This document shows, piece after piece, positions 1 through 10,186 of a stretch of DNA of 32,816 bases. Origin of the DNA: Ichthyosporea sp. XGB-2017a (lineage: Eukaryota; Opisthokonta; Ichthyosporea); assembly GCA_002811675.1 (NCBI GenBank), contig PDIM01000035.1, positions 7,543-40,358 on the forward strand, read 5' to 3'. Position numbers and translations under genes: made by a program. How positions within the stretch are numbered: position 1 is the first letter of the stretch; each line of letters begins with the position of its first letter. The notes beneath the pieces are model-generated. The model did not search any database and was not told where the DNA came from. It worked only from the letters and a program-made list of their open reading frames with translations.

Positions 1-461
1 TCAAACGAGAGCTCCCCCAGAACCTTGTAGATTTTATACTTGGTATCACCACCTGATGCTTGAACATCTGCTTGCTTGATAGAAAGCTTTACGTCCTTAA
101 AGTACTTCGCTTGTGGATCTGACGAAGACACTGTCAAAGGGTAGGTAGTTCCGATTTTGGCATAAATTAAAGCGTAGCTAGTCCCTGCCACCTCAACCTT
201 TTGCTTAAAGTCAAAGTGGGCTTCTATGGTATCCGTCCGGTGTGTAAAAGCAACAGTAACTCTTGACATGGTGGGAGAAATGGAAGTACTGGAAACTCTA
301 ACAGATTTGGAATAAGCATCTTGGAAATATTGCTCAAAAGTATAGAAGCTGTTTGCAGTCATAAAAGTCTCGCCTTGGGATTGGGGTGCTGCGAAAGCAA
401 CAATGAAATTTGCGGCACAGAACAGAGCCACAACCACGAGGCTAAACAGCTTGGAATTCAT
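1..461 (-). CDS. Secreted protein, 3' end cut by window edge
   Basis: Reading leftward from the ATG at 461, 153 codons stay open to base 3 with no stop, so the gene continues beyond the window. The first 24 or so residues form a signal peptide: MNSK, then the hydrophobic stretch LFSLVVVALFCAANFIVAFA, with likely cleavage before APQSQ. The mature part is rich in Ser, Thr and Val and contains no cysteine in the visible portion, which suggests a beta-rich extracellular protein. I do not recognise the family. A TATA-like box lies about 140 bases upstream (599-606). A damaged second copy, in inverted orientation, sits at the right edge (32635-32816) and shares 114 exact bases with this gene. Secretion is well supported by sequence; the function is unknown. 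Confidence 0.8.
   Translation of the reverse strand, partial: MNSKLFSLVVVALFCAANFIVAFAAPQSQGETFMTANSFYTFEQYFQDAYSKSVRVSSTSISPTMSRVTVAFTHRTDTIEAHFDFKQKVEVAGTSYALIYAKIGTTYPLTVSSSDPQAKYFKDVKLSIKQADVQASGGDTKYKIYKVLGELSF
2..115. repeat. Left arm of a 114-bp perfect inverted repeat
   Basis: Bases 2-115 are the exact reverse complement of 32703-32816. The match runs to the last base of the window, so the real repeat may be longer. It lies inside the coding part of the left-edge secreted-protein gene. Inward of the repeat the two arms still align but with substitutions and an insertion. Confidence 0.97.
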
Positions 462-598
462 GTTTGAAACTAGAAGGAAATCAGAAAATGGAGTGAAGGA
501 CTTCTTGATTTAATTTTGTTGTTCGTAATTCGATCTTAGCTTTTTTTTTTTTCGCTTTGTAAACAAATCTCGACTGCTAAAAGAATTGTGCTCAGTAG

Positions 599-606
599 TT
601 TATATA
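599..606 (-). promoter_or_regulatory. TATA-like box of the left-edge gene
   Basis: On the minus strand this reads TATATAAA, 138-145 bases before the ATG at 461. The spacing resembles that of TATA-like boxes before the secreted-protein genes at 22737, 25061 and 31544. Promoter activity is inferred. Confidence 0.45.
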
Positions 607-1428
607 TCCACAGGCCACTGACTCGCACACAAAACCAGCAGTAGTCAGCACACACATTTCTCAATACTTGTTTAATACAATCTTCTAACCTCATAAGGAG
701 CACTCTGTGTTCATTGAACCTTCTAGAGACCAGGCTAGAGACGGCGATGAAGAGTAGACTAAAGCAAAAGCCTCATCTGGGATTACTCGATGAGACACAG
801 ACCACTGACCACAGTTCGTACATTGGGAAAACCCCTGGCCTATTCACCACCATGTGAAACGCCGCTCTACAGACATCCATTTCTCCGCCTTTTCAATTTT
901 AGAGCCTTTTGCCTTTTTCGAGTTCATCTTCCCACGTTTCCAGCAAAACTTCGTCATAGGTTTCTAATTACAACCTCTCGCCGTGCAAGAAACTGTTAAA
1001 AATATGGGTTTCAAATACTTGAAAAGAAATGGGGGAGAACCAATGGGGGAGGTAAACAGCCCCCACTTTAGATGATTTATACCCCAAGTGTTGTTCCGCA
1101 TATGAGAACTAATTAAACAAACTACTGTAGTTACTTGCCCTCAGTGGACTCGCTTACTCTCTTTTTTCAATTGCAGAAATGTTAGAATTTCCACCTTAGC
1201 TTAGACAGAGTTACAATTTCAAAGTCTTGCTTCTTGCCTCCCTTGCAGTTCTTACTTCTTAGCATCCAATTACAATATCGGTAAATATGTTTTCCATACA
1301 TTTTTTATTTCCCACAAGGGCATTTTGTTAAGCTAACCCTGATGGCGTAAAAGGAATAAAAGAGGACATTAATCTTGTAAAGTGTTGTTGAAATCACCTT
1401 GTAATTTAACCAGCGGGACTGGTCTTTC

Positions 1429-1459
1429 CTTCTTCTTCTTCTTCTTCTTCTTCTTCTTC
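1429..1459. repeat. CTT trinucleotide microsatellite
   Basis: About ten consecutive CTT units in non-coding DNA. There is no sign that they are translated. Confidence 0.95.
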
Positions 1460-1772
1460 GTCTCAATATAATAACCATCAACTCTTCAACGGGATGCAGA
1501 ATGTGGTGGCCATGCATGACGGGACTGGGAGGATCCTCTGTCGGTCTGGATTATTAACGATTTAAGCCTTACGGTATAAGTTATTAGTACATAATTTAGG
1601 TAATTCTTGCTTGTCAAGTTTAAAAAGATGTTTATTAAAATTGATATCAAATAAAAGGCTATCTAACATATATGTAGCTAAAGCAAGTGAGAAAGAAATT
1701 AGCAGCTAGCTTGCAGGTTGGAGGTCTTTTTGTTGAAGACTTTGTTCGTCCTAGTGCTACATAGTTGGGAAG

Positions 1773-1796
1773 TCATTTGTAATTGAGAAATTCAAA
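1773..1796. repeat. 24-bp dispersed repeat, copy 1
   Basis: The 24 bases starting TCATTTGTAATTGAG are identical to 10969-10992, in the same orientation. An AGTTG lies just upstream in both copies. Outside this the flanks diverge. A chance match of this length in a window this size is very unlikely. Confidence 0.85.
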
Positions 1797-2248
1797 CTAG
1801 AGCCTGCAAATACGGTCTATAACGGGCCATGTTACATATAATGCTGGCGGGTTATGTAGCAAGAGAAGTTTAGGGAGTGCCGAGTGAAGCTGCGAGTGAA
1901 GCTGGACGTACTTGAATAGGCCAAAGTCAATTAGAACCATTTAAGCTACAATTGTGCCAGAATGGGTGCTTTATCAAGTTGATTATTCGGATGGTATTCA
2001 ACACACAGGATATATATGAATTGTTATAAGGAGGAACGTATCTTTATTCTAGTTTACCTAATAAAGAAATTAGACATGCTGTACACAGTACAGGATCGGG
2101 GCGGAGTATAGTTTACGCCCCCCTCAGCTATATCTGTTATAGAGGACTGCACGCGCTATCTATCACACCGCCTTAATTAAAATTTAATGCTTTTGTTTAT
2201 ATTTTATTTACAACTACGTCTTTTTAAATTGGAAATTAAAATTGCAAT

Positions 2249-2390
2249 GACCTAAAGGTCGGCTCGCTCGCCATTTTCTTCTTTAGGGTTATAGATAGTA
2301 GCGCAAATTCCAGGAGCCAATCAGAGGACGCCCTAAAAGTGTATTTAAATTGTCCATCAGTAAGGAGGAATCGCTCGCAAGCTCGCTCGA
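2249..2390 (+). promoter_or_regulatory. Possible upstream regulatory region of the large regulator
   Basis: This stretch holds an inverted repeat GACCT-AA-AGGTC (2249-2260), CTCGCTCG-type motifs at 2262-2272, 2371-2378 and 2381-2389, a CCAAT box (2317-2321) and an AT-rich TATTTAAAT (2342-2350). It ends about 265 bases before the ATG at 2655. The motif cluster is real; a promoter role is inferred and would imply a long 5' leader. Confidence 0.35.
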
Positions 2391-2654
2391 TTACCAATGC
2401 GACGTTGTAATTTTTACCGTTGCAACAGCTGGAAGTAGAAAAATAGAAGTAGTTCCCAGAGAAGAATAGGATCGAGCAGGTTTTCTATCAAGAGGGCCTG
2501 CTGTGCGTGTAAAATCGCTTCGCAAGAAGTATGTCTAAAGCAAACAAAATACAAAATACGCTGTTCTCTTGTGGAGTGATTTAGAGTTCTTTTCTTTTCT
2601 AATGCAATTATTCCTAAAGGCTGAACTTGTCAGTTAACTGACGGATCGAACAGT

Positions 2655-5600
2655 ATGGGCAAAAACGAGAAATTAAAGGAAAATATACCCATTCGAAGAG
2701 GGTCCTCGTTTACTAAAGCAGTCGATGCTGTGAAAAAGGCGCTTGGTGTTTTTAAGAGGCAGTTGGTGAGCACAGAGGCAATCTCGGGATCACAAACGAT
2801 TGTTCACAAAAGCCGTTTAGATGATTATTCGATAGATCAAATTCGCAATACTTTGAACGTGAATGAATACCAAGTGTTCACTTGTTCATTGGATTCTTTA
2901 CCTCAAAACCTGCTACTGCATATCACCACAATCGAAAAGACTCTGGTTGGAAAACTAAAAAAGTCTAAGAACTTGCACACTTCAACGGAGGGTGTGGAAA
3001 GCAGTGGCAGTGACAATAGCAGGGAAGGGAAAGAAGCCGGAGAGGAAGTCTATCCTCACTCGCATATTGAGATGTGCTTCTCCTGCAGCCACGACTCACA
3101 GTGCATTGCAAAAAAGGATGGCAACGGGGTAGAAGAGTTCGATAAAAGTCAACATATTGAATATGCGACCTCTACCGCCACCTATTCTAAGACCATCAAG
3201 CTCATAATTTGTGATGGTAAGTTTATAGATCGGGCAGTTGAAGAAACAAGCAAAAAGGGTTTTGAGCACACGGAGGGCGGCACATGCCCTCTCTTGGTGG
3301 ATGATAAGCGGTTCCCCTTAGATGATGATGCACAAAGAAGAGCTTTGGCATGTATAATGGTCAAGGAAATTCCCCTTTCTTTCGATTTCAGATATGCTTA
3401 TAAAGACAACGCCCGCAGCGTTCTTTTAAAAGACCAAGGGTCACTGCTTATTATCGCCGACCAGCCGAAGGATCCAGGGAAGGATCATGGCATGATGTTG
3501 AGCATTATTGAAGTGCAGGAAAAGCGCTGCATTCGGAATGCGAAACAGTTCTCCACGCTTGCCCTTAACATGTATCTGGCGCTAATGAAAGTACATATCT
3601 TGACTGGCCACCCTCACATGAATCTCACTGCTGCTTCAATTTTCTATAATCCGGTTTCAGGAGATGTGAACTTTTCGTTTCCGAAAACGTGTGTCCTTAG
3701 TGATCATACCATGTGTTCCAAAGCCTTTCAAGACGATATTCAAGAATTGGGGAAGATTCTCAATCCACTTCTTCAGTATTTGATTGAACAATGGGGTTTG
3801 AACGATGAAGCAATTCCAAGTGTAGAAAGTGAAAACCAAACCCAAGAAACAACGGAATTGATACTTTTGGCAGAGTGGATATATCAATGTACAAGCGATC
3901 GTCGACCCTTTCATAACACGATTGCTCCTATTTCCGAACTTGCGCGTATTTGTTTTGATTCCTTTGGCATGGACTGTAGAGCTGACGTAAAGAGCGTTAC
4001 TGATTTGATTGCGCCACTCGTGAAAGACGGGTGCAACGTCAACCCGCCTTCAAGCATGTTTGCGCTTACAACTACTTCCATAGCATTAAGTCTCTTTAGA
4101 CACAGTATAGAGAAGCTTGCTGCTGCTTTGCAATGCCAACCTTTGATGCAAAAGGCGGGCCCTAAAACAGCAGAAATGGCAAACGTGGGAGATATTGATG
4201 AAAAATTATCTAGACCTCTTGTAAACTCTGCAACTGAGCGCGACTTCAGTTTACCGCTGAAGACCCCTGAAGAGCTTTGCAATTCCCGGAGTACGAAGCT
4301 TCATTTACTAGAAGGAAATTGGGAGAATGCTCACGCTTCATTTATTGATGCATTTCTATACCAAAGATGCCCCAGTTCATTGGGCGCGGGAAATAGTGCG
4401 ATTCTATTTGCATTGACCGAACCACCTGTAAAAGGAAATCGAATCCTGTATATAAACCTTGAAACTCAGGGACTTCATCGTTGGCATGGCACGAAATTAA
4501 GTTTGTTCTCCTTTGCAGCAAAGCTTGCCATTGACAAGATTTTGGAACATCTACAGGGAGTGAAAGCGAAATATCTCACAGAAACAACTGCTGCGTTCAA
4601 ACGTCTTAGCAATGGATGGATGAGATTCATTGAGCAGACTGTAGATAAGCTCAAGACGTTACACGTAGTTAAAGAAGACTCAACCTCACCTTTAGGTATA
4701 TGTGTTGACTCATTTAGTGTATATGCCTTTGAGCGAAATGCAGTCCATTTCGTTTTGAAAGAGATTTCGCAGATTTACAGGTTGGTTATATTTTTCCCTC
4801 CCGTGGGCATGATTGATATGCTTCGGGTAAATGAGATTTTCGAAATTGCTCATACCAAAACAATTAATGCGGATTTTATTGTTTCATGTGAGTCCCGAAC
4901 CAGTCTCAAAGCATTGATTGTCTCGCCAGAGCATTGGACTGCTTGTGAGCATGCAAACTCAATCACCTTATCCCCATTCACAAGCGAATCCATTGCGACG
5001 CTGGTAAGAGACGAACTGAACTGTGAGCCCAAAGCTGCAGACGTGATAGTGGATTATTTTTTTCAATTCTTGTGTCAAGGAAAGAGCATGTGGCCCAGGG
5101 AAAACTCCAAAAAACAGAATGTCCCGGATTTGGTTTTGGGGGGTGGAAGTCGAGGTCTGCAGCAAAAGTGGGGGACATGGGGCGGGAACAAGTTTTACAA
5201 ATGTGTTACTCATCTGTTACTATGCATGTTGCAGTTCTTTGAGTCACGATATGTATACTTTTCATATAGTCGTCTGAAATGGAGAATGGGGTCATCGAAT
5301 GTGGAAAAAAGCATTCAGGGTCTGTCTGCACCCACGAAACTCCAACAAGTGGGGCAAAATATACATTTTGAAGGTCCGTATTTAGATGGGCACAGTAGTT
5401 TGTCAGAAGCCCTTGAATGCATATACTCTTGCACTAAGCCTTTTTTAGATATGGCTGTAGATGCTTATCCTCGAATAAGGCAGGGAGGCGAAAACCTTCC
5501 CAGGCTGAGTCTTGATTTTGTTCTTGCCTGCTCGGCGTTTGATATTCCCTTTTCGAAAATGGGTAGTGCTATTGAAGGGTTATCATCACACTTCAACTTG

Positions 5601-8600
5601 GCCAATCCAGGGAAAAGCCTAGCTGAGAGTCTCTTATCGCCTTTAGAGGCCAGTCGTATTGTCAAAATTGGAAAGGAATCGAAGGGGAAAGATTTTCTTC
5701 ATGGACATCTCGCCAGCGCTGGGGATCTAAAATCGATTTCAAAAGAACTGATTGGACAGATTTCGAGTGCTCACCCTTCAGAACAAGAAGAGTTGTACTT
5801 TTTAATTCCAGACCCTTTTGCCTTCAATTCCATTGAGAGCACTTATCGCTCTAAATTTCCAATGAGTCTCGATCTTCTCTCTCTTACATGTCTTTGTGGA
5901 TTCAATGAGATTTTCTCTCATATACCCACAGCTCTCAGAAGTGTATTGAATGACTTTCGCTCTACTGAATGCCATAAGGACTTGCCTTCCACGTTTTTCC
6001 TCTCTATTGGTTCGTATATCAATATCGTTCAGTTTCACAAGCTATTTGTCTTTCTGGATGAACTTGTGAACGTAATCCTCGTGAATGAAAAGAGCCCAAT
6101 TGCGGAAACGACGCTCCTTGGCGATCGTCTGCCCTCGCTTGAAAAGAGTTATCATATGTTCTTTCCCGGAGCATCCGTTGCTTTCTCTTCCGAAGATTTG
6201 CTTTGCTGTTGCCCGTCCTTGCCGAGTACACCGCACGAGACCAAGAGTCGTGCGGAATGGTTTGGTATTGCTTCTCTTCTCTGTCCACGATGTTCCAAAT
6301 CGCAAATCCGTGGGAAAGGCTATGATTGTGTCAGCAGTGATGAAGTAGGAGCAACATGGTTGCTTGGGTCCACAAAGAATCAGCGAACAATAATGATTAT
6401 GTACGTGGTGATGCTGCAAATCAAGCTGTCCAGTTTGAGTAAGACCTATGATTATATGGAACAGATTCCCTCCGCCCTTCGTCTTTTAGAAACCCTATCT
6501 TTCTTGTTGCTCGGTGAAGGTTCCGCGTGTTCTGAGGCGGTTGTCAAGAGAGTAACTAAAGTTCATGTACAAATCAAACAATTACTGAAAACCCTTTCGA
6601 ACGTTCAAGGTGTATCTAGAACAGGCAACATGTCTAACACACTTCAAAATGTCCCAGCGCTATGCTCATTGGGTGACGTCACCTGTTCCCTTCCCTTTTG
6701 TCGCACTGCCTATTTAAATATCCAGCTGATGTGCTTGGAAATTAGCGGTCATGCAATGTTCGTTTCCAAAGATGAACCTGGAGGTAGTCGACCTGCAGGG
6801 TCGCTAGGGGAGCCAGAGGAATTCTTCGTGGAGCAGCTGGACAATCTCTTGAATTGGTCTGGGTGTGCTACGGAAATCATGCTGGTATACTCGAGCGGAT
6901 TTCGATGGCTGGGATATTGTGGCGACTATGACGCAATTGTACGTCTTACTCCAAGGCTACTCGGTGTGCTAGAAAAGACTTCCGGGGTGGTTTTTAATTT
7001 CGATTCTAATCAAGAAGAACACAATGAGGTCCTGAGAAAGTTGATAATGCTAGAACGCGCAGGTGCTCATGCCATCAATCACCGTTATGGTGCAGTGAGT
7101 TTGGTTTTATCACCACGGTTAAGTTTAGAAGTTGTTTCAGATACCGGTGGTGGGAATATTTCCAGTATATATAAAACTCTCATCGGGTATGTTATGGTTT
7201 CTGCCTACTTTAAAGGGGATCATGCGAAGATAGATGGCATATGCAATAGGGTGCTAAAGATGTTTCTGTGGAAGGAATTGGATCTGATAACCGCATACAT
7301 TCTAGCGGTTAAAGGATACACTGAACTGGTGTATCAAAACAATGGTATTCAAAGTATTGCATTTTTAAAGGCTGCTGAAGACTCCCTCAGGAGCGCCACT
7401 GAAATATGCACTTCTTCCCGGGCATGGTTAGTGATAGGGGCGATTTCCAGTTTTTGGAAAAGTAATACTTCCTGTCTCAGTGCGTTACGAAAGGCATGTA
7501 CTCTCAATATTCTTGGCAACGATCTTTTCTTTGCTGAAGTCTGCCACTCTATATACCTGCGTGATTTGCTTCTCATTGGCACTGGAAAAGTAGGCAAAAT
7601 GCATTCGGAATTTGTGACCACCCGAAAGATGATGACCGCTGTAGAGCCTAATAGAAGCGGTTGCTCTCCTTTCGCATATTTTGCAGATTATCTGGAAGTA
7701 TTTATTTGTTGGCTTCGTGATTCACAAACTGGACTTCTAAGCCTGGATGTTCCGTGGGTCTCGGAGGAGTGTCCACCCAAGTACTTGACGCAGATTGCGA
7801 TAGTGCGTGCATCCATCGGATTGCTTGCGAATGACGCGGAGGAGTGTAGCACTTGCTTTGGTATTTTAATAACAAATGAAAGAGAGTCTGTGACTGGGCA
7901 GTACCCTTTCTTTGTGCGTCACTTTAATTGTGCGATGATAGCCATCTATGCGCTACATGAAAGGGTTGTTCAAAAGGCACGCAAACAAGTGCGAGGGGAG
8001 AATAATGAGATATTCCATTTCGAATGGCTTGCTAAAAAATCTGTTGGTGATTTATTTGCCGTTGTTTGCGACTCTTTGAAGGGTCTAATGTTCGGCCCTG
8101 GTTCTAGGTATAATCGGTGTGCAGTTGGATTCGCGAAATGCATAACTGCGGAAGTTTTGTTTTTATCGGGGCTTTATCAAGATGCTCTCTCGATGTATGA
8201 ATCTGCTATTAGTAACATTGAACATATAAATGGATGTATGGCATTCAATTTTGCGTCTTTGCGGTATGTTGTGCTTCAAATTTTGCATAGTGAAGTGAAT
8301 TGTGATTTTACGAATGCAATATGGGCGACTATCGTTTGCAGTCTCGAACAGTGCAATATGAACACGATCGTTAAGCGCTTTGTCTCTAAACGAGATCAAG
8401 CAATTGAAGCTCAGGATCTGTTTTCTAGAAGCAGTTTGTATGAAAGCGAAAGTGAAATGAAGCCTAAGTACATCATTCGAAGTTCGCTTCTTGTCAACCG
8501 AACAGCAATGGAGCCCCATAGCAGTAGTGCAGCTGTTTTATCACATGAGACTCTAGATGCGCTAATAGGGTACATGGTGAGTTCAGATGGATTCAGCTTG

Positions 8601-9749
8601 CCTTCAGAAATCGACGCAAGCACACCTAGGAAGTACCGGTCATGGGACAATCATGAAGAAGGTACATTTGAGAATATATATTTAAAGCATGAATTTGTTA
8701 AGCAAACGTTTCGTAAGAGTATTCTTAGTATATCACTACATGTCAGCAGCGCGCTTCTGAATTCATCAAAAGCACTACTTATCCAATCCGATGCACGTCA
8801 ATGTAGTACTTTATCGATGCTACAAGACTCAAAGAGCAATGGCTTGTCTGTAGTAGGATGTTCGAGACAAAAAGATAGAGTCAAAGACTTAAAGTTTTGT
8901 GAAGACGTAGTGCACTGGGCTCTTACTCACGATTCTCCGTTGTTTATCGATAACACCACTGAGCACCTCCTCACCCAGTTTGCAGATTTTAAGGGAAAGT
9001 CTGTTGTTTGTATACCCCTCCCCGCCCTTGAGGTTGGCCCAGTGTTAAATTTAGACTCATCAATGTCGCCTACAGGCCTGATTTGTCACTTGGTATATTT
9101 TGAGGGTTCATCAAATGGACCGTCTGAAAATGACAAGAAAAACGCCATCGAGGCGACGCTAGAGCACTTTTTCCGAAATGAAGTAGCACTATTTATTGAT
9201 CAGTGGGCAAATGCATACAAGATGATGTTGGGACCCCGCGGAAGTTCTAAGAGTGAAGATTTTTCGAACCTTAGCAGTTCCATGTGGTCGCCAATGTCAA
9301 AAAAATCCATTGTTATATACGACTCCGAAGTGCCGCACCAGAAAGAGAAAGGTTCTCTGTTCAACCTCAACAGCCCAGTATCTCTATCGCTTCAGAGAGA
9401 TTTTAATTCGCAACCCGTACGAGCGTCGTGGATGATGTATAACGCTGCCCGGCAGACGGAGGTAGGGCTTACCGATTTGTGGGTAGATACAAAAGAACGT
9501 TTGGAGAAATATATCTCGTTACATGAGCTGCACAACGACTTTCAGCCCGTGTGTGAGTTTCTAGATTCATATTGTCTTGAAACGGGACGAAGAGTCGGCC
9601 TTATCAATGATGTGATCGAAGCCTTGCGCTCAGTTTTGATAACTGAGGACCAAAATAAGTGCGATTTTAAGGATGACGGGCGTTCGAAACAAGAAAGCCT
9701 TGAAAGCGTGTTTAATGCGCTGATGGGGAGTTTGAAAAAGAAAACTTAA
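2655..9749 (+). CDS. Giant pseudokinase / STAND-ATPase-like / GAF regulator (2364 aa)
   Basis: One uninterrupted frame. Residues about 220-440 resemble the C-lobe of a Ser/Thr kinase: HMNLTAASIF sits where HRDLKPSNIL is expected, then DDIQELGKIL (the D-x-x-S-x-G helix) and SDRRPF. The catalytic Asp, Lys and Asn positions carry Asn, Thr and Ser, and no DFG is visible, so it is probably an inactive kinase. Residues about 545-800 look like the AAA_16/STAND ATPase of such proteins (GICVDSFSVYAF, DFIVSCES, ITLSPFTSESIATLV), but I see no Walker A loop. Residues 800-1950 are helical and TPR-like. Residues about 2016-2190 resemble a GAF domain (SVVCIPLP, GLICHLVYFEG). Known kinase-AAA-GAF proteins of fungi, amoebae and bacteria often end in a histidine kinase; this one does not. 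A scaffold or sensor role is inferred. The start is the first ATG after a long non-coding leader. Confidence 0.85.
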   Translation: MGKNEKLKENIPIRRGSSFTKAVDAVKKALGVFKRQLVSTEAISGSQTIVHKSRLDDYSIDQIRNTLNVNEYQVFTCSLDSLPQNLLLHITTIEKTLVGKLKKSKNLHTSTEGVESSGSDNSREGKEAGEEVYPHSHIEMCFSCSHDSQCIAKKDGNGVEEFDKSQHIEYATSTATYSKTIKLIICDGKFIDRAVEETSKKGFEHTEGGTCPLLVDDKRFPLDDDAQRRALACIMVKEIPLSFDFRYAYKDNARSVLLKDQGSLLIIADQPKDPGKDHGMMLSIIEVQEKRCIRNAKQFSTLALNMYLALMKVHILTGHPHMNLTAASIFYNPVSGDVNFSFPKTCVLSDHTMCSKAFQDDIQELGKILNPLLQYLIEQWGLNDEAIPSVESENQTQETTELILLAEWIYQCTSDRRPFHNTIAPISELARICFDSFGMDCRADVKSVTDLIAPLVKDGCNVNPPSSMFALTTTSIALSLFRHSIEKLAAALQCQPLMQKAGPKTAEMANVGDIDEKLSRPLVNSATERDFSLPLKTPEELCNSRSTKLHLLEGNWENAHASFIDAFLYQRCPSSLGAGNSAILFALTEPPVKGNRILYINLETQGLHRWHGTKLSLFSFAAKLAIDKILEHLQGVKAKYLTETTAAFKRLSNGWMRFIEQTVDKLKTLHVVKEDSTSPLGICVDSFSVYAFERNAVHFVLKEISQIYRLVIFFPPVGMIDMLRVNEIFEIAHTKTINADFIVSCESRTSLKALIVSPEHWTACEHANSITLSPFTSESIATLVRDELNCEPKAADVIVDYFFQFLCQGKSMWPRENSKKQNVPDLVLGGGSRGLQQKWGTWGGNKFYKCVTHLLLCMLQFFESRYVYFSYSRLKWRMGSSNVEKSIQGLSAPTKLQQVGQNIHFEGPYLDGHSSLSEALECIYSCTKPFLDMAVDAYPRIRQGGENLPRLSLDFVLACSAFDIPFSKMGSAIEGLSSHFNLANPGKSLAESLLSPLEASRIVKIGKESKGKDFLHGHLASAGDLKSISKELIGQISSAHPSEQEELYFLIPDPFAFNSIESTYRSKFPMSLDLLSLTCLCGFNEIFSHIPTALRSVLNDFRSTECHKDLPSTFFLSIGSYINIVQFHKLFVFLDELVNVILVNEKSPIAETTLLGDRLPSLEKSYHMFFPGASVAFSSEDLLCCCPSLPSTPHETKSRAEWFGIASLLCPRCSKSQIRGKGYDCVSSDEVGATWLLGSTKNQRTIMIMYVVMLQIKLSSLSKTYDYMEQIPSALRLLETLSFLLLGEGSACSEAVVKRVTKVHVQIKQLLKTLSNVQGVSRTGNMSNTLQNVPALCSLGDVTCSLPFCRTAYLNIQLMCLEISGHAMFVSKDEPGGSRPAGSLGEPEEFFVEQLDNLLNWSGCATEIMLVYSSGFRWLGYCGDYDAIVRLTPRLLGVLEKTSGVVFNFDSNQEEHNEVLRKLIMLERAGAHAINHRYGAVSLVLSPRLSLEVVSDTGGGNISSIYKTLIGYVMVSAYFKGDHAKIDGICNRVLKMFLWKELDLITAYILAVKGYTELVYQNNGIQSIAFLKAAEDSLRSATEICTSSRAWLVIGAISSFWKSNTSCLSALRKACTLNILGNDLFFAEVCHSIYLRDLLLIGTGKVGKMHSEFVTTRKMMTAVEPNRSGCSPFAYFADYLEVFICWLRDSQTGLLSLDVPWVSEECPPKYLTQIAIVRASIGLLANDAEECSTCFGILITNERESVTGQYPFFVRHFNCAMIAIYALHERVVQKARKQVRGENNEIFHFEWLAKKSVGDLFAVVCDSLKGLMFGPGSRYNRCAVGFAKCITAEVLFLSGLYQDALSMYESAISNIEHINGCMAFNFASLRYVVLQILHSEVNCDFTNAIWATIVCSLEQCNMNTIVKRFVSKRDQAIEAQDLFSRSSLYESESEMKPKYIIRSSLLVNRTAMEPHSSSAAVLSHETLDALIGYMVSSDGFSLPSEIDASTPRKYRSWDNHEEGTFENIYLKHEFVKQTFRKSILSISLHVSSALLNSSKALLIQSDARQCSTLSMLQDSKSNGLSVVGCSRQKDRVKDLKFCEDVVHWALTHDSPLFIDNTTEHLLTQFADFKGKSVVCIPLPALEVGPVLNLDSSMSPTGLICHLVYFEGSSNGPSENDKKNAIEATLEHFFRNEVALFIDQWANAYKMMLGPRGSSKSEDFSNLSSSMWSPMSKKSIVIYDSEVPHQKEKGSLFNLNSPVSLSLQRDFNSQPVRASWMMYNAARQTEVGLTDLWVDTKERLEKYISLHELHNDFQPVCEFLDSYCLETGRRVGLINDVIEALRSVLITEDQNKCDFKDDGRSKQESLESVFNALMGSLKKKT

Positions 9750-10186
9750 ACGAAGAGTATTTTCGCTACGATATCCGCTTAAAATTGCTTCGCACACGAA
9801 TGAATTGTAAAAGAGTACATAAGCGTTGCCCACAAGAATATATCCTGGTGTTAGTTTACCACGGTAGCAATGGATGTTGTGATAGATACATCTTTTGGGA
9901 TAAGGCGTCATCGGGTAGCGATACTATAAAATCCTGTATAAAATATATATGTGCCTTCCGACGCTTCCGTATCTTATGTGTACTGCAGAACGTGTGATGG
10001 GATGTTCATTGAAAAGAACACTTCCTTTGCGAAAATTGCTTTTTAGCTATTTGAAAACCCGCGTCACCACCTATTTTTGAATTTTGACTTCTGCACCTGC
10101 AAAGCCGATTACAATTAGGCTTCTTCAGCTTCGTCTTACACCTGAAATGAATTATTATGGAAACCAACGCTAGCAGCTCGTGTTAT
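9750..10186. other. 3' flank of the large regulator, no gene seen
   Basis: Short open frames here overlap on both strands and show no signal peptide or family motif. It is best read as 3' UTR and spacer. Confidence 0.5.

Larger units (their letters stand above)
607..2248. other. Non-coding stretch, no gene seen
   Basis: Nothing protein-like of useful length is visible on either strand. A CTT microsatellite (about 1429-1459) produces an artefactual poly-arginine frame on the minus strand. A copy of a 24-base dispersed repeat lies at 1773-1796. The rest is AT-rich unique sequence by eye. Confidence 0.6.

Noticed and set aside
1305-1517. Minus-strand frame with a long arginine run
   Set aside because: It is the translation of the CTT microsatellite; the flanks show no coding signal.
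9750-10186. Missing histidine kinase end of the large regulator
   Set aside because: No H-box or ATPase N/G-box is visible in any frame after the stop.
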